Positions 18,118 through 28,734 are shown, counted from the stretch's first letter. The stretch is 34,144 nt of DNA from Bacillus sp. SD088 (GCF_017355205.1 NZ_JADIJK010000039.1:1-34144), one strand, 5' to 3'. Numbers and translations: made by a program. The notes: generated by a model not told the origin, from the sequence alone.

Positions 18118-18216
18118 TGCTTAAAACCAAGGTTTTACACTCCGTCTGTAGAAGACGGGATTCCTAGTGCGGTGGTTATGTTCAACTATAATCATTAGTA
18201 CTAGCGCTTTTCTTGA

Positions 18217-18384
18217 TCTAGCTCCGGCGCCTAGCCCCGAGAAAGAAGTTCACAGGATGTGAGTTCATCGGCGAAGACATAGCCGGTGTTCCACTAAATG
18301 AGCTGAGCCAATAAAGTCAAAACCAGACTTTTCTTGTCTCGGAACATTTGCTTGTCGGGACTGACTGAGGTGCTTGAGCTTTTC
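18217..18384 (+). repeat. Family 1 repeat, copy R4, near full length
   Basis: It shows all main modules in order: TCTAGCTCCGGCGCCTAGCC; hairpin A TTCACA-GGA-TGTGAG (18249-18263); CATCGGCGAAGACAT; GTTCCACTAAAT; hairpin B with CTGAG/CTCGG (18303-18307, 18338-18342) and AAAGTC/GACTTT (18313-18318, 18326-18331); GGAACATTTGCTTGTCGG; and the 3' end GTGCTTGAGCTTTTC. A stray 3' end (TAGCGCTTTTC) sits just before it at 18203-18213. Confidence 0.9.
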
Positions 18385-18387
18385 AAC

Positions 18388-18431
18388 GTGGGAGGTCATT
18401 CCGCTAAAACCACATTACAGGAGGAAATAAA
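18388..18431 (+). promoter_or_regulatory. Possible L1-binding leader site and ribosome-binding site of rplA
   Basis: GTGGGAGG (18388-18395) and AACCAC (18408-18413) can pair at their outer GTGG/CCAC ends, recalling the GTGGGAG...ACCAC part of the 23S rRNA L1-binding site. A similar segment precedes rplA in B. subtilis, as far as I recall. L1 represses its own mRNA in several bacteria. The AGGAGG ribosome-binding site (18419-18424) follows at once. The function here is inferred. Confidence 0.4.
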
Positions 18432-19121
18432 ATGGCTAAAAAAGGTAAAAAATACACTGACGCTTTAAAACAAATTGATCGTTCAAAATCTTATCCAATC
18501 GCAGAGGCAATTGAACTTGCGAAAAAGGTGGATTTCACTAAATTTGATGCAACTGTTGATGCGTCTTTCCGTTTAGGAATTGATACGAAAAAGGCTGATC
18601 AGCAAATCCGTGGTGCCGTTGTTCTACCAAATGGTACTGGTAAAACACAACGTGTACTTGTATTTGCAAAAGGTGAAAAGGCGAAGGAAGCAGAAGCTGC
18701 TGGTGCTGATTATGTAGGGGAAGCAGATTACATTAACAAAATTAACCAAGGCTGGTTCGATTTTGATGTTGTCGTAGCAACACCTGACATGATGGGAGAA
18801 GTTGGTAAACTAGGTCGTACTCTTGGACCAAAAGGTTTGATGCCAAATCCTAAGACAGGTACAGTTACATTTGATGTAGAAAAAGCTGTAAATGAAATTA
18901 AGGCTGGTAAAGTAGAATACCGTGCGGATAAAGCGGGAATTATTCATGTGCCAATCGGGAAAGTATCTTTCGGTGATGAAAAGCTCATTGAAAACTACAA
19001 TACAATCCTTGATACATTAACTAAAGCAAAACCAGCTTCTTCAAAAGGTAAATATTTTAAAAACATCACAGTTTCTACAACAATGGGACCTGGCTTACGC
19101 GTAGAATCTGCATCTTTATAA
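18432..19121 (+). CDS. rplA: 50S ribosomal protein L1
   Basis: L1 binds the mobile L1 stalk of 23S rRNA and helps release deacylated tRNA; in many bacteria it also represses its own mRNA. The 229-residue protein has the expected N-terminal segment ([20 protein letters not shown]), the [20 protein letters not shown] motif and the C-terminal [25 protein letters not shown] precedes the ATG. The gap from rplK is 380 nt because of hairpins and repeat R4; the two genes are normally close neighbours. Confidence 0.97.
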   Translation: MAKKGKKYTDALKQIDRSKSYPIAEAIELAKKVDFTKFDATVDASFRLGIDTKKADQQIRGAVVLPNGTGKTQRVLVFAKGEKAKEAEAAGADYVGEADYINKINQGWFDFDVVVATPDMMGEVGKLGRTLGPKGLMPNPKTGTVTFDVEKAVNEIKAGKVEYRADKAGIIHVPIGKVSFGDEKLIENYNTILDTLTKAKPASSKGKYFKNITVSTTMGPGLRVESASL

Positions 19122-19126
19122 AGATA

Positions 19127-19156
19127 TTGACTTACAGCAATGCTATCTGGTATGAT
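19127..19156 (+). promoter_or_regulatory. Promoter of the rplJ-rplL transcript
   Basis: TTGACT (19127-19132) and TATGAT (19151-19156) with an 18-nt spacer lie just after the rplA stop. The start of transcription would fall near 19163, a little before the L10 leader. Confidence 0.8.
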
Positions 19157-19187
19157 AGTAGCTGTTGAAAATAAAATATAACATTTG

Positions 19188-19315
19188 TACCGTAGACAGC
19201 AGGTGCTAGTATGGCTCGTAGTTACTAGCTTAATTTCCCGCCGAGGTTCTTGCTATAAACTCAATTATTTGTATTGAGGGCAAAAAACCTCCATGTCTAT
19301 GTATGGAGGTTTTTT
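19188..19315 (+). ncRNA. L10 leader with attenuator terminator
   Basis: The conserved L10-leader sequences are present: CCGTAGACAGCAGGTG (19190-19205), then CCGCCGAGGTTCTTGCTATA (19239-19257). It ends in a strong intrinsic terminator, ACCTCCAT (19287-19294) with ATGGAGGT (19303-19310), flanked by an A run and T run that also pair. In Gram-positive bacteria the L10-L12 complex binds this leader and promotes termination before rplJ, giving feedback control. Confidence 0.92.
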
Positions 19316-19365
19316 GCTTCATGTACATAGGTATAAATGTCATTTTGAATCAGGGAGGTGTAAGA

Positions 19366-19866
19366 ATGAGCGCAATTATTGAACAAAAGAAACAACTTGT
19401 GGATGAAATTAAAGAAAAATTTCAATCAAGTGTTTCGACCGTTGTAGTTGATTACCGTGGTTTAACTGTAGGACAGGTCACTGAACTTCGTAAGCAACTT
19501 CGTGAAGCGGGAATTGATTTTAAAGTTTACAAAAACACTATGACTCGCCGCGCGGCAGAAGCAGCTAACTTAGAGGGACTTCAGGATGCTCTTACAGGAC
19601 CGAATGCTATTGCATTCAGTACTGACGATGTTGTAGCACCTGCGAAAATCCTTAACGAGTTTGCGAAAAAGAATGAAGCACTAGAAATTAAAGCAGGTGT
19701 GATTGAAGGGAATCTAGCTTCTGTTGAAGAAGTGAAGGCTCTTGCTGAACTCCCATCTCGCGAAGGCTTGCTTTCTATGTTGCTTAGTGTTCTTCAAGCG
19801 CCAGTGCGTAACTTGGCTCTTGCTACAAAAGCAGTTGCTGATCAAAAAGAAGAACAAGGTGCTTAA
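19366..19866 (+). CDS. rplJ: 50S ribosomal protein L10
   Basis: L10 anchors the L7/L12 dimers to the ribosomal stalk and, with them, represses its own leader. The 166-residue protein starts at ATG 19366 behind GGGAGGTG; a longer frame back to 19303 begins within the attenuator and is not credible. The globular rRNA-binding part ([31 protein letters not shown]) is followed by the C-terminal helix that carries L12 dimers ([20 protein letters not shown]). Confidence 0.97.
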   Translation: MSAIIEQKKQLVDEIKEKFQSSVSTVVVDYRGLTVGQVTELRKQLREAGIDFKVYKNTMTRRAAEAANLEGLQDALTGPNAIAFSTDDVVAPAKILNEFAKKNEALEIKAGVIEGNLASVEEVKALAELPSREGLLSMLLSVLQAPVRNLALATKAVADQKEEQGA

Positions 19867-19962
19867 TAGGCAAATCAGTTATTCGGACTTTGTCTTGAAC
19901 GGTGCGATATGATAACGAAAATGTATAGATACTAATAAACCAATAAATGGAGGAAAACAATC

Positions 19963-20328
19963 ATGACGAAAGAACAAATCATCGATGCTGTCAAAGAAAT
20001 GACAGTTCTTGAACTAAACGATCTTGTTAAAGCAATTGAAGAAGAATTTGGTGTAACAGCTGCTGCTCCTGTTGCAGTTGCTGGTGGCGCTGCTGGTGGC
20101 GAAGCTGCTGCAGAGCAAACTGAATTTGATGTTATCCTTGCTGGTGCAGGCGGCCAAAAAATTAAAGTCATCAAAGTTGTACGTGAAGTAACAGGCCTTG
20201 GCTTGAAAGAAGCAAAAGAACTTGTTGATAACGCTCCTAAGCCAATCAAAGAAGGAGCTTCTAAAGAAGAAGCTGAAGAAATCAAAGGAAAACTTGAAGA
20301 AGTTGGAGCAGAAGTCGAAGTTAAGTAA
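19963..20328 (+). CDS. rplL: 50S ribosomal protein L7/L12
   Basis: L7/L12 is the multicopy stalk protein that recruits and activates translational GTPases. The 121-residue protein has the N-terminal dimerisation helices (about 1-33), an alanine/glycine-rich hinge (34-52) and the C-terminal factor-binding domain with [20 protein letters not shown] and [11 protein letters not shown]. It lies 96 nt after rplJ with a GGAGG site. Strong, A-rich codons typical of a highly expressed gene are visible. Confidence 0.97.
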   Translation: MTKEQIIDAVKEMTVLELNDLVKAIEEEFGVTAAAPVAVAGGAAGGEAAAEQTEFDVILAGAGGQKIKVIKVVREVTGLGLKEAKELVDNAPKPIKEGASKEEAEEIKGKLEEVGAEVEVK

Positions 20329-20341
20329 GCATCTGCTAAAT

Positions 20342-20373
20342 AAAAAGCTCGCTGTCTAATGGCGAGCTTTTTT
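20342..20373 (+). terminator. Terminator after rplL
   Basis: AAAGCTCGC and GCGAGCTTT form a stem (20344-20352, 20362-20370) with a 9-nt loop and a run of six T. It ends the rplJ-rplL unit, so ybxB needs its own promoter. Confidence 0.92.
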
Positions 20374-20387
20374 GCCTAAGCTTTTCT

Positions 20388-20416
20388 TTGAGGGATAACG
20401 TTAGCTAGAATATAAT
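20388..20416 (+). promoter_or_regulatory. Promoter of ybxB
   Basis: TTGAGG (20388-20393) and TATAAT (20411-20416) are spaced by 17 nt. The -10 is embedded in the left arm of an 11-bp inverted repeat (20405-20445). Confidence 0.65.
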
Positions 20417-20445
20417 CCTGCGAGTGATGAAGTGTTATATTCTAG
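20405..20445. repeat. 11-bp inverted repeat over the ybxB promoter start region
   Basis: CTAGAATATAA (20405-20415) and TTATATTCTAG (20435-20445) are perfect inverted repeats 19 nt apart. The left arm overlaps the -10 box and the right arm lies about 20 nt past the expected start. It could be an operator or an mRNA hairpin; there is no T-tract, so it is not a typical terminator. Confidence 0.8.
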
Positions 20446-20516
20446 ATTCCATCTAAGTGAACCTACTGATATTGAAAATATCTAATAGTTAGGTTTAAAA
20501 AAGGGGGCTGCGGTGA

Positions 20517-21113
20517 TTGGTGGATCATTACTATTCTCGTCAACCGGAAATTGCGAGTAACCCAATTTATTGGGATGCAACCTTGCGGGATCACTTGCTT
20601 CGATTCAAAACAGACCAAGGTGTCTTTTCAAAGAAAGAAGTTGATTTTGGCTCACGCTTTTTAATTGAAACCTTTCAAGCCCCGACCGAAGGAATGATTT
20701 TAGATGTCGGTTGTGGCTATGGACCGATTGGGCTCAGCTTAGCGAAAGAATATCCTGACCGACTGGTTCACATGATAGATATTAATCAAAGGGCGCTAGA
20801 CTTGGCTAAAGAAAATGCCGAGATCAATAAGATCCGTAACGTTAAGATCTACGAAAGTGATGGACTTTTAAATGTCGAGGAAAAGAATCTCTCTGCGATC
20901 ATTACCAATCCGCCGATTCGAGCGGGCAAACAAATTGTATATCGAATGTTTGAGCAGAGTTTTCAACATCTAAAGGCGGAAGGCGAACTTTGGGTCGTCA
21001 TTCAGAAAAAGCAAGGAGCACCATCTGCGAAAGCCAAATTAGAAGAGATATTCCGCGATGTGGAAATCCTAGCAAAAAGAAAAGGCTACTATATTTTAAA
21101 AGCAAAAAAATGA
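20517..21113 (+). CDS. ybxB: RsmC-like class I SAM-dependent methyltransferase (YbxB)
   Basis: The 198-residue protein has a Rossmann methyltransferase fold with SAM motif I LDVGCGYGPIGLSLA (62-76), acidic motif II (MIDINQRAL) and the catalytic NPPIRAG (131-137), typical of enzymes that methylate exocyclic amines of bases. It resembles the RsmC 16S rRNA (guanine-N2) methyltransferase family, at the length of the single-domain form. The substrate in Bacillus is not established from sequence. The start is probably TTG 20517, 9 nt after AAGGGGG; the following GTG (20520) is an alternative. It lies between rplL and rpoB, the usual place. Confidence 0.9.
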   Translation: MVDHYYSRQPEIASNPIYWDATLRDHLLRFKTDQGVFSKKEVDFGSRFLIETFQAPTEGMILDVGCGYGPIGLSLAKEYPDRLVHMIDINQRALDLAKENAEINKIRNVKIYESDGLLNVEEKNLSAIITNPPIRAGKQIVYRMFEQSFQHLKAEGELWVVIQKKQGAPSAKAKLEEIFRDVEILAKRKGYYILKAKK

Positions 21114-21119
21114 TTGACC

Positions 21120-21150
21120 TTGCTGGCCTTTTGTGATAACGTTGTATAAT
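21120..21150 (+). promoter_or_regulatory. Candidate promoter of rpoB-rpoC
   Basis: A perfect TATAAT (21145-21150) with a weak -35 TTGCTG (21120-21125, 19-nt spacer); a better TTGACC at 21114 is too far (25 nt). It would give an rpoB leader of about 370 nt. Confidence 0.55.
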
Positions 21151-21525
21151 GCTAATATAGTGTTTTCTGATTTATTGCCAAATTAATCAATAGAAGTATG
21201 GATCTTGGCAAAGTTGGAAAAGATTATAAAATAATAGTTCGTAATATGAAAAATGTGGTTTTCAAAGCAAAACCCTTTTTCTTTTTGTCTAAGGATATCG
21301 CATTTTTTCTAGAATCTCTTGAGAAAATGTCACTATGAATGAGTGTTCATAAAGGATGATAAAAAGGATCAAGAAGTTCGAGGCGGCGCAGTTTCGAGCA
21401 GCGGAATGTATGCTTTTAAATACATGAGCAGCACAGAAACAAGCCAACGAAGAAATTCGCAGTGTCATTTTTATCGGAAATTTTGAACAACCTATTAAAA
21501 TGCACTATTTTGAGGGGTGAATCAG
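21151..21525 (+). other. Long rpoB leader region
   Basis: The 375 nt before rpoB hold no gene. A hairpin GGTTTT/AAAACC (21257-21262, 21269-21274) followed by CTTTTTCTTTTT resembles a weak terminator and could attenuate rpoBC. The family 2 element then fills 21344-21489, leaving 22 nt before the ribosome-binding site GAGGGG (21512-21517). Confidence 0.6.
21344..21489 (+). mobile_element. Family 2 MITE-like element in the rpoB leader
   Basis: The ends are inverted repeats of 22 bp: 21344-21365 against the reverse complement of 21468-21489, identical at 16 positions, with TGTTCA outermost and GATAAAAA innermost. The 146-bp unit carries no open frame. Its middle forms a hairpin around ATGTATGCTTTTAAATACAT. 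Its right end matches the short element at 16278-16329. Size, coding emptiness and terminal repeats fit a non-autonomous transposon relic; no transposase or clear target duplication is seen. Confidence 0.65.
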
Positions 21526-24500
21526 TTGACAGGTCAACTTGTTCAGTACGGACGGCACCGCCAGCGTAGGAGCTTTGCTCGTATTAGTGAAGTATTGGAG
21601 CTGCCGAACCTTATCGAAATCCAAACTTCTTCTTATCAATGGTTTCTTGATGAAGGTTTAAAGGAAATGTTCCAAGATATTTCTCCAATTGAAGATTTCG
21701 CCGGAAATCTATCACTGGAATTTATTGATTACAGTTTAGGTGATCCCAAGTATTCTGTTGAAGAGTCAAAAGAGCGTGATGCAACATACTCGGCTCCGCT
21801 TCGAGTGAAATTGCGTCTCGTGAATAAGGAAACAGGTGAAGTAAAAGATCAAGATGTATTTATGGGAGATTTCCCATTGATGACAGAAATGGGCACATTT
21901 ATTATTAATGGAGCCGAACGTGTCATCGTATCACAATTAGTGCGCTCACCGAGTGTTTACTATAGTGGTAAGCTTGATAAAAATGGTAAAAAAGGATTTA
22001 CCGCTACTGTTATTCCAAACAGAGGGGCTTGGCTAGAATACGAAACAGATGCAAAGGACGTTGTATATGTCCGCATTGATCGTACAAGAAAACTACCAGT
22101 AACCGTGCTATTGCGTGCACTTGGTTTTGGCTCTGATCAAGAAATCATCGATTTAATTGGTGACAACGAATATCTTAGAAATACACTAGAAAAAGATAAC
22201 ACAGAAAGTATTGAGAAAGCTTTATTAGAAATATATGAACGTCTTCGTCCTGGAGAGCCTCCAACTGTGGAGAATGCACGTAACTTGCTGATATCGCGTT
22301 TCTTTGATCCAAAGCGTTATGACCTCGCGAATGTTGGTCGTTACAAAATAAATAAAAAGTTGCATATTAAGAATCGTCTATTTGGTCAAAGATTGGCGGA
22401 GTCATTAGCTGATCCTGAGACGGGTGAAATCATTGCCGAAAAAGGTACAGTATTAGATCGTCGTACTTTAGACAAAATTCTTCCATCACTTGAAAATGGC
22501 GCTGGTTTCAAAACATGCAGCCAACAATCAGGTGTCTTAGATGAGGATATTGTCGTACAGTCGATTAAAATATATGCACCTAATGATGATGATGAGAAAG
22601 TCATAAATGTAATTGGAAATGCCTATGTCGAAGAAGAGATTAAAAACATCACACCTGCTGACATCATCTCTTCTATTAGTTATTTCTTTGATTTGTTATA
22701 TGATGTTGGCGATACAGACGATATTGACCATTTAGGAAATCGCCGTCTTCGTTCTGTTGGGGAGTTGTTACAAAACCAATTTAGAATTGGGCTTTCCCGA
22801 ATGGAAAGAGTCGTAAAAGAACGTATGTCCATTCAAGATGTGAATACGATCACGCCACAGCAATTAATTAATATTCGTCCAGTGATTGCGTCGATAAAGG
22901 AATTCTTTGGAAGTTCTCAGCTTTCTCAATTTATGGACCAAACCAATCCACTTGCTGAATTAACACATAAGCGTCGTTTATCAGCACTAGGACCTGGCGG
23001 TCTTACTCGTGAAAGGGCTGGAATGGAAGTACGTGACGTACACTATTCTCACTATGGGCGTATGTGTCCAATTGAGACACCAGAAGGGCCAAATATTGGG
23101 TTAATTAACTCTTTATCGACATTTGCCAAGGTGAATCGTTTTGGTTTTATCGAAACGCCATATCGCCGGGTTGATCCTGAGACAGGATCGCTAACAGATC
23201 AAATTGATTATTTGACTGCTGATGAAGAAGATAATTATGTCGTCGCACAAGCAAATGCCCCGCTTTCTGACGAAGGTGCATTTGTTAATGATGAAGTAAT
23301 AGCTCGTTTTCGCGGTGAGAACACAGTAGTGAGAAAAGAACGCATTGACTATATGGATGTATCGCCAAAACAGGTTGTTTCTGCTGCTACTGCTTGTATC
23401 CCGTTCCTTGAGAACGATGATTCAAACCGTGCTTTGATGGGAGCGAACATGCAACGACAAGCTGTTCCGCTTATGAAACCAGAAGCTCCTCTAGTTGGAA
23501 CTGGAATGGAATATGTTTCTGCTAAAGACTCTGGAGCTGCGGTGATTTGTAAGCATAATGGTATTGTTGAACATGTTGAGGCTCGTGAAGTTTGGGTGCG
23601 AAATACACAGGATGTGGATGGTCAAGAAGTAAAAGGCGACTTGCGTAAGTATCGAATGCAGAAGTTTATTCGTTCTAATCAAGGGACCTGTTATAATCAA
23701 CGTCCAATCGTAAGTGTTGGAGATCGTGTAACCAAAGGGGAAATCTTGGGAGATGGCCCTTCCATGGATCTAGGTGAGCTTGCGCTAGGAAGAAACGTGC
23801 TCGTTGCCTTCATGACATGGGAAGGTTACAACTATGAAGATGCGATCATTATGAGTGAACGATTAGTAAAAGATGATGTTTATACATCTATTCACATAGA
23901 AGAATATGAATCAGAAGCCCGTGATACAAAGCTAGGACCTGAAGAAATGACACGTGATATTCCGAACGTTGGGGAAGATGCCCTGCGCAATTTGGATGAA
24001 CGAGGCATTATTAGGGTTGGAGCAGAAGTAAAAGACGGCGATCTGCTTGTAGGAAAAGTAACACCGAAAGGAGTTACTGAGCTTACAGCTGAAGAAAGAT
24101 TATTGCATGCTATTTTCGGTGAAAAGGCACGTGAGGTTCGAGACACTTCTCTTCGTGTTCCACATGGAGGAGAAGGGATTGTCCTTGATGTGAAAATTTT
24201 CAACCGTGAAGATGGAGACGAACTACCACCAGGTGTAAATCAGCTTGTTCGTGTGTATATTGTCCAAAAGCGGAAAATTTCCGAAGGGGACAAGATGGCT
24301 GGACGACATGGTAACAAAGGGGTAATTTCTCGCATTCTTCCGGAAGAAGATATGCCGTATATGCCGGACGGTACTCCTGTTGATGTGATGTTGAACCCAT
24401 TGGGTGTTCCTTCACGTATGAATATTGGTCAAGTTCTTGAGTTACATCTCGGAATGGCAGCAAGAGGACTTAAACTCCATATGGCATCACCTGTTTTTGA

Positions 24501-25080
24501 TGGAGCGACTGAGGAAGATGTTTGGGATACAATTGAAGAATCAGGAATGGCGCGAGACGCTAAGACAATCCTATATGATGGTCGAACAGGTGAACCATTT
24601 GATAATAGGGTATCTGTTGGAGTCATGTACATGATCAAACTGGCTCACATGGTTGATGATAAATTACACGCACGTTCCACTGGTCCTTACTCACTTGTTA
24701 CACAGCAACCGCTTGGCGGGAAGGCTCAATTTGGTGGCCAACGATTTGGTGAGATGGAAGTATGGGCGTTAGAAGCCTACGGGGCAGCTTATACACTTCA
24801 AGAAATATTGACTGTTAAATCGGATGATGTTGTAGGTCGTGTAAAAACGTATGAATCAATTGTCAAAGGTGATAATGTACCTGACCCTGGTGTACCAGAA
24901 TCATTTAAAGTTCTCATAAAAGAGCTTCAGAGCTTAGGTATGGATGTGAAAATCTTATCTGGTGATGAAGAAGAAATTGAGATGCGCGAGTTAGACGATG
25001 AAGAAGATACACAGCAAGCTGACACATTAAATATTGCACCAGATACAAAAGTAGAAGAAACTGCCGCATTAAGAGAATAA
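21526..25080 (+). CDS. rpoB: DNA-directed RNA polymerase subunit beta
   Basis: RpoB forms one pincer of RNA polymerase and half of the catalytic site. The 1184-residue protein is collinear with B. subtilis RpoB. The rifampicin region (463-488, [20 protein letters not shown] then RRLSALGP) carries the sensitive-type residues Q468, D471, H481 and S486. [34 protein letters not shown] and [20 protein letters not shown] are intact; the C terminus is an acidic, variable tail. The start is TTG 21526, 8 nt after GAGGGG, as in B. subtilis; a GTG at 21517 overlaps that site. Confidence 0.97.
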   Translation: MTGQLVQYGRHRQRRSFARISEVLELPNLIEIQTSSYQWFLDEGLKEMFQDISPIEDFAGNLSLEFIDYSLGDPKYSVEESKERDATYSAPLRVKLRLVNKETGEVKDQDVFMGDFPLMTEMGTFIINGAERVIVSQLVRSPSVYYSGKLDKNGKKGFTATVIPNRGAWLEYETDAKDVVYVRIDRTRKLPVTVLLRALGFGSDQEIIDLIGDNEYLRNTLEKDNTESIEKALLEIYERLRPGEPPTVENARNLLISRFFDPKRYDLANVGRYKINKKLHIKNRLFGQRLAESLADPETGEIIAEKGTVLDRRTLDKILPSLENGAGFKTCSQQSGVLDEDIVVQSIKIYAPNDDDEKVINVIGNAYVEEEIKNITPADIISSISYFFDLLYDVGDTDDIDHLGNRRLRSVGELLQNQFRIGLSRMERVVKERMSIQDVNTITPQQLINIRPVIASIKEFFGSSQLSQFMDQTNPLAELTHKRRLSALGPGGLTRERAGMEVRDVHYSHYGRMCPIETPEGPNIGLINSLSTFAKVNRFGFIETPYRRVDPETGSLTDQIDYLTADEEDNYVVAQANAPLSDEGAFVNDEVIARFRGENTVVRKERIDYMDVSPKQVVSAATACIPFLENDDSNRALMGANMQRQAVPLMKPEAPLVGTGMEYVSAKDSGAAVICKHNGIVEHVEAREVWVRNTQDVDGQEVKGDLRKYRMQKFIRSNQGTCYNQRPIVSVGDRVTKGEILGDGPSMDLGELALGRNVLVAFMTWEGYNYEDAIIMSERLVKDDVYTSIHIEEYESEARDTKLGPEEMTRDIPNVGEDALRNLDERGIIRVGAEVKDGDLLVGKVTPKGVTELTAEERLLHAIFGEKAREVRDTSLRVPHGGEGIVLDVKIFNREDGDELPPGVNQLVRVYIVQKRKISEGDKMAGRHGNKGVISRILPEEDMPYMPDGTPVDVMLNPLGVPSRMNIGQVLELHLGMAARGLKLHMASPVFDGATEEDVWDTIEESGMARDAKTILYDGRTGEPFDNRVSVGVMYMIKLAHMVDDKLHARSTGPYSLVTQQPLGGKAQFGGQRFGEMEVWALEAYGAAYTLQEILTVKSDDVVGRVKTYESIVKGDNVPDPGVPESFKVLIKELQSLGMDVKILSGDEEEIEMRELDDEEDTQQADTLNIAPDTKVEETAALRE

Positions 25081-25137
25081 TTTTCTAGGTTTAGCATAAT
25101 GGGTAAAAACCTGTAGACGAAAAGGGAGGTAGGCCCC

Positions 25138-28100
25138 TTGCTGGATGTTAATAATTTTGAGTATATGAAAATAGGCCTTGCTTCACCGGACAAAATTCGT
25201 TCTTGGTCATTCGGAGAAGTCAAGAAACCAGAAACGATTAATTATCGTACATTAAAGCCCGAAAAAGATGGTTTGTTTTGCGAACGAATTTTTGGACCTT
25301 CTAAAGATTGGGAATGTCACTGTGGGAAGTATAAACGTGTTCGTTACAAAGGCGTTGTTTGTGATCGTTGTGGTGTAGAAGTAACACGTACGAAAGTACG
25401 GAGAGAAAGAATGGGGCATATTGAATTAGCGGCTCCTGTTTCTCATATTTGGTACTTTAAAGGAATACCAAGCAGGATGGGACTTGTTTTAGACATGTCC
25501 CCTCGTGCTCTTGAAGAAATTATCTATTTTGCTTCTTACGTTGTAACAGACGTAGGAGATACAACACTAGATAAAAAACAACTTTTGTCTGAGAAGGAAT
25601 ATCGTTTATATCGTGAAAAATACGGTACCAAGTTCCAAGCTTCTATGGGCGCAGAGGCCATTAAGAAGCTTTTACAGGATATCGACTTGGAAAAAGAAGT
25701 AGACCAATTGAAGGACGAATTGAAGACCGCACAAGGGCAACGTCGTACACGTGCCATTAAACGTCTTGAGGTTTTAGAAGCCTTTCGCCATTCTGGGAAC
25801 GATCCTGACTGGATGATTTTAGATGTTCTTCCTGTCATTCCGCCAGAATTACGCCCAATGGTGCAATTAGAAGGTGGTCGTTTTGCTACTTCGGATTTAA
25901 ATGACTTATATCGTCGTGTAATCAACCGTAATAATCGACTAAAAAGATTATTAGACCTTGGAGCTCCAAGTATTATTGTTCAAAATGAGAAACGTATGCT
26001 TCAAGAAGCGGTTGATGCGTTGATTGATAATGGAAGAAGAGGAAGACCTGTTACAGGACCAGGAAATCGCCCGCTAAAATCTTTGTCTCACATGCTAAAA
26101 GGAAAACAAGGACGTTTCCGGCAAAACTTGCTTGGAAAACGGGTTGATTATTCAGGTCGTTCTGTTATTGTCGTCGGACCACATTTGAAAATGTACCAAT
26201 GTGGTTTACCGAAGGAAATGGCGTTAGAGTTATTTAAGCCATTTGTTATGAAGGAACTGGTTGAAAAAAATCTTGCCCATAATATTAAGAGTGCAAAAAG
26301 GAAGATTGAACGTGTGCATCCAGAAGTTTGGGATGTCCTAGAAGATGTCATTCGTGAGCATCCTGTTCTATTGAACCGGGCGCCAACTCTTCACAGGCTT
26401 GGTATTCAGGCTTTTGAACCTACTCTTGTAGAGGGTAGAGCGATTCGTTTGCATCCACTTGTTTGTACGGCATATAATGCAGACTTTGATGGTGACCAAA
26501 TGGCTGTTCACGTTCCTTTGTCTGCTGAAGCGCAAGCTGAAGCACGTATATTAATGTTAGCGGCGCAAAACATTCTAAATCCTAGAGATGGAAAGCCAGT
26601 CGTTACACCTTCTCAGGATATGGTGCTTGGAAACTATTATCTGACATTAGAGCGTGAAAATGCAGATGGAGAAGGAATGGTATTCAAGGACACAAATGAG
26701 GCATTACTTGCCTATCAAACTGGGTATGTGCACTTGCATTCGCGTATTGCGATTCATGCTAATTCTTTAGTAAACGAAACTTTTACAGATGAGCAAAGGA
26801 AGAAATTACTCGTTACAACGGTTGGTAAGATTATTTTTAACGAGATCCTTCCACCATCGTTTCCGTTTATTAATGAACCGACTGATGAAAACCTTGTTGA
26901 TAATACACCGGATCGTTACTTTATTGAAACGACCGAAAATGTGAAAGAACATATTGAAAAGCAACCACTTATTCTTCCTTTTAGGAAAAAGATATTAGGT
27001 AATATTATCTCTGAAATATTCAAGAGATTCCAAGTGACGGAAACATCGAAAATGCTGGACCGCATGAAAAATCTTGGATTCAAATACTCCACTAAAGCAG
27101 GGATAACAGTTGGAGTGTCAGATATTGTTGTACTTCGTGAAAAGGAAGTCATTTTACAAGAAGCTCAAACAAAAGTAGATAACGTGATGAAGCAATTCAG
27201 ACGTGGTCTGATTACTGAAGAAGAACGTTATGATCGTGTAATCTCGATCTGGAGCGCTGCAAAGGATACGATTCAAGATAAATTGATGGGCTCTTTAGAA
27301 AGATTAAATCCTATTTTCATGATGAGTGATTCAGGTGCAAGGGGTAACGCTTCTAACTTTACACAGTTAGCAGGTATGCGCGGATTGATGGCTAACCCAG
27401 CTGGTAGAATTATTGAGTTGCCGATCAAATCAAGTTTCCGTGAAGGATTAACGGTACTAGAATACTTTATCTCCACTCACGGAGCACGTAAAGGTCTAGC
27501 CGATACCGCCTTAAAAACAGCTGACTCAGGTTACTTAACACGTCGTCTTGTTGATGTAGCGCAAGATGTCATTATTCGCGAAGATGATTGTGGTACAGAC
27601 CGTGGTCTTCGTGTTGCGGCGCTGAAAGATGGCACTGAAGTAATTGAGACACTAGAGGAACGTTTGATTGGGCGTTTTGCAAGAAGCAAAATTGTCCATC
27701 CGGAAACAGGGGAAATCCTTGCCCGCGAAAATGAATTAATCAATGAAGATATGGCCAAAGAAATTGAAAATGCAGGCGTGGAAGAGGCTTGGATTCGCTC
27801 AGCCTTTACATGTAATACGCGTCATGGTGTCTGTAAGAAATGTTATGGCCGCAACCTAGCTACAGGATCCATTGTAGATGTAGGAGAAGCTGTCGGTATC
27901 ATAGCGGCACAATCTATTGGGGAGCCGGGTACTCAATTAACAATGAGAACCTTCCACACAGGTGGTGTTGCAGGTGACGATATTACTCAAGGTTTGCCAC
28001 GTATCCAAGAGCTATTTGAAGCTCGTAATCCTAAAGGGCAATCCATCATCACTGAAATTGGCGGGGTTGTAACCTCTATTTCGGAAGGCCGTGACCGCCA

Positions 28101-28734
28101 GCAAGAGATTGTGATTCAAGGGAAAATTGAGTCTCGGACCTACAATGCACCATACACATCTCGCTTAAAAGTGGCGGTGAATGATGAGGTGACACGAGGT
28201 CAAGAGCTCACAGAGGGTTCTGTCGATCCGAAAGAACTTCTACGTATTCTCGATGTAAAAGCTGTTCAAGAGTATCTGTTACGTGAAGTTCAGAAAGTTT
28301 ATCGTATGCAAGGGGTAGAAATTGGAGATAAGCACGTAGAAGTGATGGTTCGTCAGATGCTTAGAAAGGTCAGAGTAACAGATGCTGGAGATACAGATGT
28401 ACTACCAGGTACTCTGCTTGATATCCACCAGTTTACTGAAGCGAACAACAAGACCCTATTAGAAGGGAATCAACCTGCGATTGGACGGCCGATTCTACTC
28501 GGTATTACGAAAGCATCTCTGGAGACAGATTCATTCCTATCTGCTGCTTCCTTCCAAGAAACGACTCGCGTACTTACCGATGCAGCGATCAAAGGTAAGC
28601 GAGATGAACTTCTTGGTCTGAAGGAAAATGTTATTATCGGTAAACTTGTCCCTGCTGGGACAGGAATGCAACGGTACCGTAAAATGTCCGTTGCGGCACG
28701 AAAAGAAAAAGAACAACTAGAATCAGCAGAATAA
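25138..28734 (+). CDS. rpoC: DNA-directed RNA polymerase subunit beta'
   Basis: RpoC holds the catalytic magnesium and the clamp. The N-terminal zinc ribbon uses C60, C62, C75 and C78. The catalytic NADFDGDQ has D449, D451 and D453. The bridge helix/trigger-loop region ([31 protein letters not shown]) and the second zinc site ([11 protein letters not shown]) are complete. It has 1198 residues, the Bacillus length, without large lineage inserts. The start is TTG behind AAGGGAGGTAG, 57 nt after rpoB. Confidence 0.98.
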   Translation: MLDVNNFEYMKIGLASPDKIRSWSFGEVKKPETINYRTLKPEKDGLFCERIFGPSKDWECHCGKYKRVRYKGVVCDRCGVEVTRTKVRRERMGHIELAAPVSHIWYFKGIPSRMGLVLDMSPRALEEIIYFASYVVTDVGDTTLDKKQLLSEKEYRLYREKYGTKFQASMGAEAIKKLLQDIDLEKEVDQLKDELKTAQGQRRTRAIKRLEVLEAFRHSGNDPDWMILDVLPVIPPELRPMVQLEGGRFATSDLNDLYRRVINRNNRLKRLLDLGAPSIIVQNEKRMLQEAVDALIDNGRRGRPVTGPGNRPLKSLSHMLKGKQGRFRQNLLGKRVDYSGRSVIVVGPHLKMYQCGLPKEMALELFKPFVMKELVEKNLAHNIKSAKRKIERVHPEVWDVLEDVIREHPVLLNRAPTLHRLGIQAFEPTLVEGRAIRLHPLVCTAYNADFDGDQMAVHVPLSAEAQAEARILMLAAQNILNPRDGKPVVTPSQDMVLGNYYLTLERENADGEGMVFKDTNEALLAYQTGYVHLHSRIAIHANSLVNETFTDEQRKKLLVTTVGKIIFNEILPPSFPFINEPTDENLVDNTPDRYFIETTENVKEHIEKQPLILPFRKKILGNIISEIFKRFQVTETSKMLDRMKNLGFKYSTKAGITVGVSDIVVLREKEVILQEAQTKVDNVMKQFRRGLITEEERYDRVISIWSAAKDTIQDKLMGSLERLNPIFMMSDSGARGNASNFTQLAGMRGLMANPAGRIIELPIKSSFREGLTVLEYFISTHGARKGLADTALKTADSGYLTRRLVDVAQDVIIREDDCGTDRGLRVAALKDGTEVIETLEERLIGRFARSKIVHPETGEILARENELINEDMAKEIENAGVEEAWIRSAFTCNTRHGVCKKCYGRNLATGSIVDVGEAVGIIAAQSIGEPGTQLTMRTFHTGGVAGDDITQGLPRIQELFEARNPKGQSIITEIGGVVTSISEGRDRQQEIVIQGKIESRTYNAPYTSRLKVAVNDEVTRGQELTEGSVDPKELLRILDVKAVQEYLLREVQKVYRMQGVEIGDKHVEVMVRQMLRKVRVTDAGDTDVLPGTLLDIHQFTEANNKTLLEGNQPAIGRPILLGITKASLETDSFLSAASFQETTRVLTDAAIKGKRDELLGLKENVIIGKLVPAGTGMQRYRKMSVAARKEKEQLESAE

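Noticed and set aside
18187-18192. TATAAT as a promoter for rplA
   Set aside because: No acceptable -35 or extended -10 accompanies it.
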